From: Bacteroidota bacterium
GTDB taxonomy: Bacteria > Bacteroidota > Bacteroidia > Chitinophagales > LD1
Direction: 5' to 3'
Assembly: GCA_003165135.1 (NCBI GenBank)
Contig: PLSN01000359.1
Span: 852 to 8,255 of the forward strand
DNA length: 7,404 bases
Position 1 is the first letter of the stretch. The number at the start of each line of letters is the position of its first letter. Position numbers and translations under genes: made by a program. Under the pieces are notes generated by a model. The model had not been told where the DNA came from and did not search any database. It saw nothing but the letters and a program-made list of their open reading frames with translations. Of the stretch, positions 1-6,932 are shown in pieces.

Positions 1-1
1 T

Positions 2-385
2 ACCCAAAAGAAACTTAGCCTGCTCGAAAAGAAACTTTTGGATGATTCGCAAAAAAACAGCCTGATAGATGTAAATGACCCTGAGATACATAAAAAAATA
101 GAAGAAAGGGGAGTAAGCAGTTATCTCCATCCATTAGGGACGAAGATGGATGCACTAAGTAATATTATGTTTGCTTATTATTTTGACAGATATTTTTCGG
201 CTCATGTAGACTCAATAGTCAGGAGCTATGGTAATGACTATATAGATTTGAACAAGGAAATAGTAACCCTATCGGATACCACAGAGTTTTTTGTAGACTA
301 TTGCCACCTTACTCCCTTTGGCAATGAGTTTGTAGCGCAAAAAATTTCGGATCAGGTAGTTATGTTTATTAATGGGGGGAAGTAA
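2..385 (+). CDS. SGNH/GDSL-type hydrolase, C-terminal part (5' end outside window)
   Basis: The frame is open from base 2 to the TAA at 383-385, giving 127 visible residues. A TTG at 38 could be read as a start, but open frame continues upstream to the window edge, so the gene almost certainly begins outside. Near the C-terminus lies DYCHLTPFGN (codons from 296). This fits block V of SGNH/GDSL esterases, in which the Asp (296-298) and His (305-307) complete the Ser-Asp-His triad; the nucleophile Ser would lie upstream. The preceding stretch YIDLNKEI also resembles the strand before block V in these enzymes. Such proteins deacylate or deacetylate lipids or polysaccharides, but the substrate cannot be told here. 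Base composition is clearly more AT-rich than the genes from 650 to 5726. A hairpin terminator follows. Family assignment is moderately sure and rests on one motif. Confidence 0.68.
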   Translation, partial: TQKKLSLLEKKLLDDSQKNSLIDVNDPEIHKKIEERGVSSYLHPLGTKMDALSNIMFAYYFDRYFSAHVDSIVRSYGNDYIDLNKEIVTLSDTTEFFVDYCHLTPFGNEFVAQKISDQVVMFINGGK

Positions 386-437
386 TTTCAATCATACTTC
401 GTTTGAACAAATAAATAAGGCAATCCCATTGATGAAC

Positions 438-468
438 GGTGGGATGTTATTTCCCACCCTCCATTTTT
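438..468 (+). terminator. hairpin with short T-tract downstream of the SGNH gene
   Basis: A perfect 7-bp stem, GGTGGGA (438-444) with TCCCACC (452-458), has a 7-nt loop and is followed a few bases later by ATTTTTA. It lies about 50 bp after the stop codon at 385, as expected for an intrinsic terminator of the upstream gene. The left arm can also pair upstream: ATCCCA (423-428) with TGGGAT (440-445), so two exclusive hairpins are possible. Confidence 0.55.
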
Positions 469-649
469 AATATTTAGCAGCGAAAAATGAATCCGCTGTC
501 AGAGAAGTACTTAGGATGTCGTTTGTCGATTATTTGCCTTTTCCGGCAATATTCTGCTATCACGGGACGTATATAATAGTATAAAACAACGATCCCACTA
601 TGTAGCAGAGCTATACCTTATTATTTTTTAATCATTAAAAACAATAAGT
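469..649. other. intergenic region before the coiled-coil protein gene
   Basis: No convincing gene is seen on either strand. The only structures noted are a 7-bp inverted repeat with a 43-nt gap, TCTGCTA (553-559) and TAGCAGA (603-609), and a small TTGCC/GGCAA repeat near 535-549. There is no exact TAnnTTTG promoter element, so the promoter of the following gene was not located. The last 30 bases before the ATG at 650 are very AT-rich and lack a Shine-Dalgarno sequence. Confidence 0.4.
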
Positions 650-1576
650 ATGGAAAGCAACGAAAAAAGCACAGTAAGCAAAAGAATCTATGTAGCCACT
701 ATAGTCTTACTGATATGCATCAACTGTGGCACACTCTACTTACTATATACCACATCATCTCAAAAGACAGATGTGATCTCCCAAAAGACAGCGCTCGAAA
801 AGGATTTTAAAAACCTCAACGATACGCTCGATCTAAAAAAAACGGAGATTCAACAGTACATCGGCCATAGTGCAGAGCTCGACAAAACCATCGCTGACAA
901 TCAGATGATGATGGACAAGGAGAAAAAGGAAATAGCAGGTCTGCTGCACAAAGGCAAGCTGACTACAGCTGAGCTCTCCAAGGCCAAAGGTATGATCGCT
1001 ATGTATGAGGCGTCGATAGCCGACATGACCAAGCAGATCGGCGACCTGACAGCGCAGAATCAGGCACTGACCAATGATAACCATGACCTCGCATCCAATC
1101 TCGATCAGGAGCGTGTCAATACGGCCCGTCTGACTGATGTCAATAAGGGCCTCTCACAAAAAGTCGAGGCCGGCTCCCTGCTCCAGCTCGCCAAGGTAGA
1201 CGTAGAGGCTATCAAGACAAGGCATAATGGCAAGGAAGTAGCAGTCAAAAGAGTGAAAGCTGCTGACGAACTCAAGATCAGTTTTGAGACAGGTGGCAAT
1301 AAGGTCCTTGACCCCGGTACAGTCAGTCTCTATGTACGTATCATCAATCCTAAAGGTGAAACCATAGCAGTAGCCGATCAGGGTTCGGGTACCATACCTA
1401 CAGCGGACTCACCCAATCCTGTGCAATACACTAAGAAGGCTGATATAGACTGGGACCAGAAAAGTAAAAAGGTCGTAGTATACTGGAACCATAACATATC
1501 AGACCCCGGCGTATACAAAGTACAGGTATATCAGAAAGGATATGTCGTAGGTGAAGGTGCAGTGAAACTGATCTAA
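650..1576 (+). CDS. membrane-anchored coiled-coil protein with C-terminal beta-rich domain, function unknown
   Basis: 308 residues. Residues 1-11 are short and basic at the end (SKR). Residues 12-33 form one hydrophobic helix with no lipobox or obvious cleavage site, so the protein is probably held in the inner membrane with its bulk in the periplasm. Residues about 42-172 are rich in Lys, Glu, Asp, Gln and Leu with heptad-like spacing and almost no Pro, which indicates a long coiled coil. Residues about 178-308 differ: short alternating hydrophobic stretches (SLYVRIINPKGE, KVVVYWNH, GVYKVQVYQKGYVVGEG) suggest a small beta-sandwich ending in a Gly-rich hairpin. Such proteins are often labelled 'hypothetical' or, because of the coiled coil, SMC-like; no ATPase motif is present, so an SMC role is not supported. 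The ATG at 650 is chosen because it precedes the basic/hydrophobic N-terminus. No Shine-Dalgarno sequence is seen. A terminator follows 25 bp after the stop. Confidence 0.85.
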   Translation: MESNEKSTVSKRIYVATIVLLICINCGTLYLLYTTSSQKTDVISQKTALEKDFKNLNDTLDLKKTEIQQYIGHSAELDKTIADNQMMMDKEKKEIAGLLHKGKLTTAELSKAKGMIAMYEASIADMTKQIGDLTAQNQALTNDNHDLASNLDQERVNTARLTDVNKGLSQKVEAGSLLQLAKVDVEAIKTRHNGKEVAVKRVKAADELKISFETGGNKVLDPGTVSLYVRIINPKGETIAVADQGSGTIPTADSPNPVQYTKKADIDWDQKSKKVVVYWNHNISDPGVYKVQVYQKGYVVGEGAVKLI

Positions 1577-1600
1577 ATACGGATAAAATAACATCCATAC

Positions 1601-1645
1601 AAAAAAGCCCTTCCGCCAGGTAAAATCTGGATGTGGAGGGCTTTT
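1601..1645. terminator. strong intrinsic terminator, probably bidirectional
   Basis: An outer stem pairs AAAAGCCCTTCC (1603-1614) with GGAGGGCTTTT (1635-1645), with one bulged base. An inner CCAG/CTGG stem (1617-1620 and 1627-1630) lies inside the loop. The stem ends in T-runs on both strands, so it can end transcription from the gene at 650-1576 (+) and from the convergent response regulator (-). Confidence 0.85.
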
Positions 1646-1719
1646 AGATATCTTGATTATCCGATGTGTGAGGAAAATACATATTGAGACCTGGGGAAAC
1701 GTATGGCACCTTTATCTCG

Positions 1720-2109
1720 TTAGAGGGAGATCAGATCAGAAAGTGTTTTTTCGAGTTCAAGATAGTCCTGCGGTTTTCTGACATAAGCATTGGCACCGAG
1801 AGCATATGTCTCATCTATATCCCTCTTTTCATCAGAGGTAGAGTAGATGACCACATTCAGGCCGGCCAGTTTTTCGTTCTTACGGATCTCAGCCAGCGCT
1901 TCTTTACCGTTTTTCAGTGGCATATTGAGGTCCAGAAAAAGCAAGTCAGGCATTGCTGCTTCGGGCTTATTGAGTTGCCTGAGGAGCTCGACACCGTTCA
2001 TCGCAGTACTGATCACCACATCAGTGGCTATCCCCTTGATGGTATGTATGAAAAGAAAGTGTTCATCTACACTATCATCGGCCAAAAGTATGTTGATCAT
2101 CGAACTCAT
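1720..2109 (-). CDS. single-domain response regulator (CheY/Rcp1-like receiver)
   Basis: 129 residues, the length of one receiver domain with no output domain attached. All catalytic positions are visible: the acidic pocket D11-D12 in LLADDS, the phospho-acceptor D60 in LLFLDLNMP, the conserved Ser near residue 90 in VVIYSTS, and K112 in YVRKP followed by the usual loop. The LDLNMPLKNG and LGANAYVRKP segments resemble Rcp1-type stand-alone receivers, which take phosphate from a histidine kinase or phytochrome-like kinase and act by protein contact rather than DNA binding. No kinase is in the window, so the partner is encoded elsewhere. ATG at 2109 is used; the in-frame ATG at 2100 (M4) would also keep the whole domain, and neither has a strong ribosome binding site. 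It is divergent from the SpecificRecomb gene and convergent with the coiled-coil gene. Confidence 0.93.
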   Translation of the reverse strand: MSSMINILLADDSVDEHFLFIHTIKGIATDVVISTAMNGVELLRQLNKPEAAMPDLLFLDLNMPLKNGKEALAEIRKNEKLAGLNVVIYSTSDEKRDIDETYALGANAYVRKPQDYLELEKTLSDLISL

Positions 2110-2258
2110 TTCACTCTATCAGTACGCTGTGAATATAATAATAAATATATGCAGATAGTATTATATTTTATTATGATATTGAGCTTTACATCACAAGGTG
2201 TAAGTTGTACAGTATTCGCTTTCAATAAATTAATAGCATCCCAAAACCCCTCTGCCAT
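2110..2258. promoter_or_regulatory. divergent intergenic region between response regulator and SpecificRecomb genes
   Basis: 149 bp, very AT-rich, which must hold the promoters of both divergent genes. No exact TAnnTTTG element is present on either strand; TAAGTTGT near 2201 is the closest partial match on the plus strand. An imperfect inverted repeat, CTTTACA/TGTAAG with one bulge, lies at about 2185-2205 and could be an operator, though this is weak. Confidence 0.4.
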
Positions 2259-4238
2259 ATGCCCGCCCAAATAGAATACAGAAAATTTTCGCCCGAGGCT
2301 GAGAGCAGCATCAAGACAATATCTGTGCTCACGGATAAAATGCGGCAGGCCTATCTACAGTCGGGCCTCATACCGGCTGATATATATTCCTTATTTAGCA
2401 CCAATGACATTTTGCTCTTCAGGTCCTCATTGGTTACGCTCTTTGCTGAGGTCGACCTGAGCTATGTACTGGTCGAGAGTGGGATACCCATGGGGAATTC
2501 TTTCGGCGATGAGACCTCACGAATCATCAAATCCAAAATACTGCCCTATGTATATGACGAGTGCGACCTTCGTCTCGTGACGAGAAAAATATTTCATCAT
2601 AAGAAAGATGCTCAAATGCTCGAGGCGCTGTCTCAACTCCATGGTTCAGACTGGCTGCAGGCCGACTCAGCGCTACTGGTACCCGATATAGCCATATTGC
2701 AAAACCAACTCGAAAGCGCAGCCATGGTCCTCTCCTATCGCATAGCTGCCGCCGGTATAGAGGAGGAGATCGCCATCCGTGCAGGCGAAGATGGTGCCCT
2801 AATCACGCCATTTCTGGAGCAGAACAGAGAAATAAACGAGCTGCTGGTCTCTATAGAAAAGCAGGACAGGGACAAAGCCGCAGAGGACTACGCACAGGCT
2901 ATGGTCATGCTGAAACAATGTAAGGAAAATATACGCAGCCTGGACAAAGCAGCTGTAGTGAATGGAGCATCATTACAGCATACCTTTATAGTCAACAAAT
3001 CTTCCATCCTCATCGACAGGCTCGCCATTATACTATCACTACTGCATGAGATAGAGGAAGACATCAAGATCACAGGTTTCCTCGGCCTGATACGTGACAT
3101 CGTCATCATGGAGATCAGCCCTAAGCAGCTCAGGGACTTTCTCAGCAGAAATGTCCAGCTCATAGCCTATCGCATCACCGAAAATAAACGAAAGACCGGC
3201 GAACATTATATCACATCTGGAGTAGCCGAGTACTGGGAGATGTTTATGTCAGCTGCGGGTGGCGGGCTTATCGTTTCTCTTATGGTCATTCTCAAACTCA
3301 TGATACATCATGCAGAGATGCCGCCTCTGTGGGAAGGACTTTTATTCTCTCTGAACTATGCAGGAGGTTTTGTGTTGGTGCATATATTGGGTTTCACCAT
3401 AGCGACCAAACAACCGGCCATGACCGCAGCATACATTGCCGCATCGCTCGATGAAGCCAAGTCTGATGATGATGGCTACGAAAATTTTGCGGTGATGATC
3501 GCAGCCGTATCCCGCAGCCAATTGGCGTCATTCGCGGGCAATCTCCTCGTAGTATTTCCATTCAGCCTGCTTTGGATATTTTTTTTAAATGTCATTTTCG
3601 GTGATTACTTTCTCAAAGAGGCCACTGCTCAGCAGCTGCTTGATAGTGTACATCCCATTTTTTCTTTGTCTGTTTTATATGCGGCATTCGCAGGATTCTA
3701 TTTATTTCTGTCTGGCCTCATATCCGGCTTCGGTGACAATAAAGTAATAGTAAGTCATATCGGACTCCGCCTCATGCATCATCCATGGCTGAGCAAACAC
3801 ATATCACATAGCAGGCTCACAAAAATAGTCGCATATACCGAGCAGAACCTCGGGCCGATCATTGGCAATATAGCTGTAGGATTTATGCTGGGAATGACCG
3901 CTTTCTTGGGTCATATCACAGGACTGCCACTGGATATCAGGCACGTGACCTTTTCTGCCGGAAATCTCGCTTTAGGATTATTCGGCACCAGTTTTCATGT
4001 CACTGCCATACAGGTCTTTGCTATGCTTTCAGGCATCTTCCTGATAGGGCTGGTCAACTTCCTTGTCAGCTTTTCTTTTGCCTTGCAGGTGGCGATACGT
4101 TCACGCGGACTGAGGTTAAAGAACTATCCCGACCTTGCTAAGTCTGAGCTAAAGTATTTCTGGAAACACCCCAAAGAATTTTTCTGGCCGATGAAAGAGA
4201 AAAAACAGGACACAGTAGCAGATCATGTTGATTTTTAA
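2259..4238 (+). CDS. SpecificRecomb (Gcr-like) family polytopic membrane protein
   Basis: 659 residues, close to the usual length of the family named 'site-specific recombinase' (Pfam SpecificRecomb, after gonococcal Gcr). Residues 1 to about 320 are soluble and mostly helical. The C-terminal half holds about six or seven hydrophobic segments, near 330-348, 358-380, 424-448, 466-490, 534-555, 564-580 and 586-612. Segments I recognise from the family are GEHYITSGVAEYW (314-326), FTIATKQPAMTAAYIAAS (379-396), LISGFGDNK (487-495) and GLPLDIRHVTFSAGNLALG (555-573). No tyrosine-recombinase R-H-R-Y set or serine-recombinase motif is seen, so the family name probably misleads; the molecular function is unknown. 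The ATG at 2259 gives the expected N-terminus, with no Shine-Dalgarno sequence before it. The gene stands alone: 126 bp and a new promoter precede the CLC gene downstream. Confidence 0.85.
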   Translation: MPAQIEYRKFSPEAESSIKTISVLTDKMRQAYLQSGLIPADIYSLFSTNDILLFRSSLVTLFAEVDLSYVLVESGIPMGNSFGDETSRIIKSKILPYVYDECDLRLVTRKIFHHKKDAQMLEALSQLHGSDWLQADSALLVPDIAILQNQLESAAMVLSYRIAAAGIEEEIAIRAGEDGALITPFLEQNREINELLVSIEKQDRDKAAEDYAQAMVMLKQCKENIRSLDKAAVVNGASLQHTFIVNKSSILIDRLAIILSLLHEIEEDIKITGFLGLIRDIVIMEISPKQLRDFLSRNVQLIAYRITENKRKTGEHYITSGVAEYWEMFMSAAGGGLIVSLMVILKLMIHHAEMPPLWEGLLFSLNYAGGFVLVHILGFTIATKQPAMTAAYIAASLDEAKSDDDGYENFAVMIAAVSRSQLASFAGNLLVVFPFSLLWIFFLNVIFGDYFLKEATAQQLLDSVHPIFSLSVLYAAFAGFYLFLSGLISGFGDNKVIVSHIGLRLMHHPWLSKHISHSRLTKIVAYTEQNLGPIIGNIAVGFMLGMTAFLGHITGLPLDIRHVTFSAGNLALGLFGTSFHVTAIQVFAMLSGIFLIGLVNFLVSFSFALQVAIRSRGLRLKNYPDLAKSELKYFWKHPKEFFWPMKEKKQDTVADHVDF

Positions 4239-4284
4239 AAATAAAAATTGTATTTCGTTAACACAGATTTTGGTTGCCTTGTAT

Positions 4285-4292
4285 TACATTTG
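4285..4292 (+). promoter_or_regulatory. candidate -7 promoter element of the CLC gene
   Basis: TACATTTG matches the Bacteroidota -7 consensus TAnnTTTG exactly. It predicts a start of transcription near 4297-4299 and a leader of about 65-90 nt. A TTTTG at 4268-4272 is nearer than the usual -33 spacing, so the upstream element is weak or absent. Confidence 0.5.
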
Positions 4293-4364
4293 CGCCGTCA
4301 AAACAAGTTCCCCCCTTTTTTGAATTTTAAAAGTGCATCTCGTCTCAAGTGAAAGCGACTGCTC

Positions 4365-5726
4365 ATGTCTAACATCAATAAAGGAATAATGAAAGAAAGC
4401 TTCGAGGAACAAACAGCCATTTTTTTCAGCATCGTAAAATGGATCATTTTTGCTGTGATCATAGGTATACTGGTCGGTGGTTCCACTACGGTATTTCTCA
4501 AGCTACTACACATCACGACTGACCTGTCATCTCATTTTCACTACTACTATCTAGCTTTGCCATTCACCTTTGTGCTATGCACACTAATGATCAACTATCT
4601 GGCGCCGCAATCCAAAGGACATGGTACAGAAAAGGTCATCGAAGCCGTCCACAAACGGTCGGGCAAGATAGACTGGACTGTCATTCCGGTGAAACTATTC
4701 ACCACGATCATTACCATAGCCAGTGGAGGCTCTGTGGGTAAGGAAGGGCCCAGTGGCCAGATCGGTGCAGGGCTTGCATCTATGTTTTCTGATCTATTCA
4801 AGCTGAATGACCACGACCGCAAGAAGCTCGTGATCTGTGGCATCAGTGCTGGTTTTGCGGCTGTCTTTGGCACACCTATATCGGGGGCGATATTCGGTTT
4901 GGAGGTATTGTATGTAGGCGCCATTATGTATGATGTGATGCTTCCTTCGTTTATAGCAGGTATCATAGCCTATCATGTCTGCACCTATTTCGGCATCACT
5001 TATTTTCACAGTCATATCAACTTCGTTCCCATCTTCTCCAATTCATTTTTTCTTGTCGTGATGTTAGCAGGCATCGTATTTGGCACCATCTCATTCATAT
5101 TCATAGAGTCCTTCCGCACCATAGAGGAATGGATCCATAAGTGGAGTATAAATGAGTACTTGAAGAACTTTTTGGGTGGAGCAGCGCTGGTTGGTTTTAT
5201 CTTTTTATTCTCTGCCAAATATGCAGGCCTCGGGGTAGAGTCAATAGAGCAGGAACTCAACGGCACACAGTCGGCTTTCTGGTACGACTTTCTGCTCAAA
5301 ATGCTTTTCACCATCATCACACTAAGCTTCGGTGGCAGTGGTGGCGTTGTGACCCCTATCTTCTTTATCGGTGCGGCAGCCGGCAGCCTCTTCGCACAGT
5401 TGCTGCATGTAGACAATGCTACCTTTGCAGCGATAGGTATGGTCAGCCTGCTTTCCGGAGCTGCCAATACCCCGATAGCAGCAAGTATAATGGGGCTGGA
5501 GCTTTTTGGACCTGAGGTAGCTTCTTATGCAGCTATCAGTTGTGTATTAAGTTTCCTGATGACAGGCCATCGTAGCATATATCCTTCGCAGATGTTATCT
5601 ACTAAAAAAAGCGGCTCAGTAGATGTGGAGCTGGGAGATGAAATGAGCAATATGACCGCGACCCTCAGGCCTAAAGGTCGTCTGTTTTTATACCGCTTCT
5701 GGAAGTTCTGGCATCTGAAAAGATAG
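4365..5726 (+). CDS. CLC-family anion channel or anion/proton transporter
   Basis: 453 residues with many membrane helices, the size of a bare CLC core without C-terminal CBS domains. Conserved CLC landmarks occur in order. KGHGTEKVIEA (84-94) replaces the classical GSGIP loop, as in a common bacterial/archaeal clade. GKEGP (125-129) carries the gating glutamate E127. TPISGAIFGLE (170-180) is the next conserved helix. GGVVTP (326-331) matches the GxFxP loop, and Y406 in RSIYPSQ matches the central pore tyrosine. By hand alignment, the inner proton glutamate of E. coli ClC (E203) falls on V181, so coupling may differ from the classical 2 Cl-/1 H+ exchanger. It probably moves chloride or a related anion across the inner membrane. 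ATG 4365 is listed; the in-frame ATG at 4389 is preceded by AAAGGAATA and could be the true start, losing eight non-membrane residues. A perfect -7 element lies 73 bp upstream. Confidence 0.95.
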   Translation: MSNINKGIMKESFEEQTAIFFSIVKWIIFAVIIGILVGGSTTVFLKLLHITTDLSSHFHYYYLALPFTFVLCTLMINYLAPQSKGHGTEKVIEAVHKRSGKIDWTVIPVKLFTTIITIASGGSVGKEGPSGQIGAGLASMFSDLFKLNDHDRKKLVICGISAGFAAVFGTPISGAIFGLEVLYVGAIMYDVMLPSFIAGIIAYHVCTYFGITYFHSHINFVPIFSNSFFLVVMLAGIVFGTISFIFIESFRTIEEWIHKWSINEYLKNFLGGAALVGFIFLFSAKYAGLGVESIEQELNGTQSAFWYDFLLKMLFTIITLSFGGSGGVVTPIFFIGAAAGSLFAQLLHVDNATFAAIGMVSLLSGAANTPIAASIMGLELFGPEVASYAAISCVLSFLMTGHRSIYPSQMLSTKKSGSVDVELGDEMSNMTATLRPKGRLFLYRFWKFWHLKR

Positions 5727-5736
5727 TTCAACTATC
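5722..5736. repeat. 15-bp palindrome over the CLC stop codon
   Basis: GATAGTT (5722-5728) and AACTATC (5730-5736) are perfect inverted arms around one central C and include the TAG stop at 5724-5726. With a 1-nt centre it cannot form a normal RNA hairpin, so if it matters it would be as a dimeric protein site. It may be chance. Confidence 0.35.
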
Positions 5737-5892
5737 GAAGAATTCCCCCCTTCAATAAAAGAAATATGATTTCAAATACCAAAAACTATCCAAAAGAGTA
5801 GAACAAAAGTAATTAGTGACACGGGGCTTGCTTGGCATTAATTAGTCGGGATATGTCACTTTTTACTGCTTAGGACATTTTACCTATCACAT

Positions 5893-5929
5893 TTAACCCT
5901 CAAAGGGTTAGGGACCCATTGAGGGTTAA
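5893..5929. repeat. strong inverted repeat downstream of the AraC-type gene
   Basis: TTAACCCTCAA (5893-5903) pairs perfectly with TTGAGGGTTAA (5919-5929), 11 bp, with a 15-nt interior that can add three G-C pairs (5905-5907 with 5915-5917). The left arm can instead form a 6-bp AACCCT-CAA-AGGGTT hairpin (5895-5909). It starts 42 bp beyond the stop of the minus-strand AraC-type gene. No T-tract follows on either strand, so it is not a textbook terminator, though it may act as a transcript end or stability element between the convergent genes. Confidence 0.6.
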
Positions 5930-5970
5930 GAGTCCATGGGCAGGCCTCAACCTGTCGCAACTCATCAGAA

Positions 5971-6852
5971 TTACACTTGCGAAGCCCTGAAACCTGCCGG
6001 CGTCTCATCGCAATATTTCTTAAAAAAACGACCGAAGTAACTATTGTCTTCAAAACCCAGATCATATGCAATCTGAGTGATTGTCTTGTCTGAATGCGTG
6101 AGCAGTCGCTTGGCCTCAAGTATGATCCTGTCGCGTATCACCTCCCCTGCTGCTTTGCCTTTCCGTCGGGTGCAAATAGCATTGAGATAGTTAGCAGTGA
6201 TATGCAGTATCGCCGCATAGTCTGCTACCAGATGATATTTTTTGAAGTTCTTTTCGATCAGGCTCTCAAATTCCCTCAGCTTATCATCTACCACATGAGG
6301 CTCGGCAGAAATAGGTATGGACCTTTCATAAATGCCAGTCAACTCAAAAAGGATAATATTGATGTATGAACGGATTATATTCTGACTGTATGTTCTATGA
6401 TGTAAATACTCATGCTCTATATTAGTCAGCAATTTTTGCAGATGCACGCCGGCTTCTTTGTCCAGATCCAGATATGCGTGCTTGTATATATTATTGAAGA
6501 AGAGATAAGCCCTCAGTTCCTTGTATTGAAGTGTAAGAGTAAAAAACTCTTTCGTAAAAAGCAGCACAAAACCTTTAACGCCTTTAAAACTGCGCCACGC
6601 ATGAATCTGCCCTGGTGCAATGAGAAAGACACGTCCCGACTTCAGTTCATATTCTTCGAAGTCTATCAGATGGCTGCCCTGACCCTTTGTGACAAAGAAT
6701 AGTGCAAAGTGGTCATGCCTGTGCGGATGTGTGAGATGATCAATGTCTGTCACGAAATATTCAAAACGATAAAATTCAAAATCAGCTGCAAAGCCTTTCT
6801 TCTTCTTGATATCAGTGATCCTGTAGGATGGTATTTTATCGCTTTTTTTCAT
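5971..6852 (-). CDS. AraC-family transcriptional regulator with N-terminal cupin sensor domain
   Basis: 293 residues, the usual length for the family. The N-terminal half (about 40-100) reads as a cupin: THPHRHDHFALFFVTKGQG, then LKSGRVFLIAPGQIHAW, with the His-rich first motif and the PGQIH second motif. The C-terminal 100 residues hold the two helix-turn-helix units of AraC proteins: HTH1 near 208-227 (LVADYAAILHITANYLNAIC) and HTH2 near 257-278 (ITQIAYDLGFEDNSYFGRFF), followed by the family signature FFKKYCDETPAGFR. It should bind DNA as a dimer and answer a small molecule held by the cupin domain; the ligand is unknown. The ATG at 6852 precedes a Lys-rich start, and only a weak upstream sequence is seen. 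It is divergent from the small-protein gene, and a pair of direct repeats between them is a candidate operator. Confidence 0.96.
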   Translation of the reverse strand: MKKSDKIPSYRITDIKKKKGFAADFEFYRFEYFVTDIDHLTHPHRHDHFALFFVTKGQGSHLIDFEEYELKSGRVFLIAPGQIHAWRSFKGVKGFVLLFTKEFFTLTLQYKELRAYLFFNNIYKHAYLDLDKEAGVHLQKLLTNIEHEYLHHRTYSQNIIRSYINIILFELTGIYERSIPISAEPHVVDDKLREFESLIEKNFKKYHLVADYAAILHITANYLNAICTRRKGKAAGEVIRDRIILEAKRLLTHSDKTITQIAYDLGFEDNSYFGRFFKKYCDETPAGFRASQV

Positions 6853-6887
6853 GAGTGGTATTAATTAGTGACTAACAAATATCACTA

Positions 6888-6895
6888 CAAAGAGA
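6888..6895 (-). promoter_or_regulatory. candidate -7 element for the AraC-type gene
   Basis: On the minus strand this reads TCTCTTTG, one mismatch from TAnnTTTG, about 35 bp upstream of the ATG at 6852. A second one-mismatch match, GATATTTG, lies at 6875-6882. Neither has a clear -33 partner, so the choice is open. Confidence 0.3.
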
Positions 6896-6932
6896 ATATA
6901 TATTAATCATAAAAATTGTAAAAAAGTAAAAA

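Noticed and set aside
1684..2274. Plus-strand open frame of 196 codons over the response regulator gene
   Set aside because: It lies antisense to a receiver domain whose catalytic residues are all in place, and its own translation resembles no protein family.
2259..4238. DNA integrase or invertase with att sites near the SpecificRecomb gene
   Set aside because: No recombinase active-site motif, no tRNA end and no matching direct repeats flanking the gene.
4231..4242. ATTTTTAAAAAT palindrome at the SpecificRecomb stop codon as a terminator
   Set aside because: It is a pure A/T palindrome without a loop or G-C stem, too weak to call as a terminator.
4239..4364. Fluoride riboswitch in the CLC leader
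   Set aside because: I could not find the conserved crcB-motif blocks, and the protein looks like the GHGT-type CLC clade rather than a clear CLC-F.
5012..5467. Minus-strand open frame of 151 codons inside the CLC gene
   Set aside because: It is a shadow of a clear CLC coding sequence, with low-complexity translation and no recognisable domain.
5810..6872. Mobile element around the AraC-type gene with TAATTAGTGAC as a target-site duplication
   Set aside because: No transposase and no terminal inverted repeats directly inside the 11-mers; a regulatory repeat or chance is simpler.
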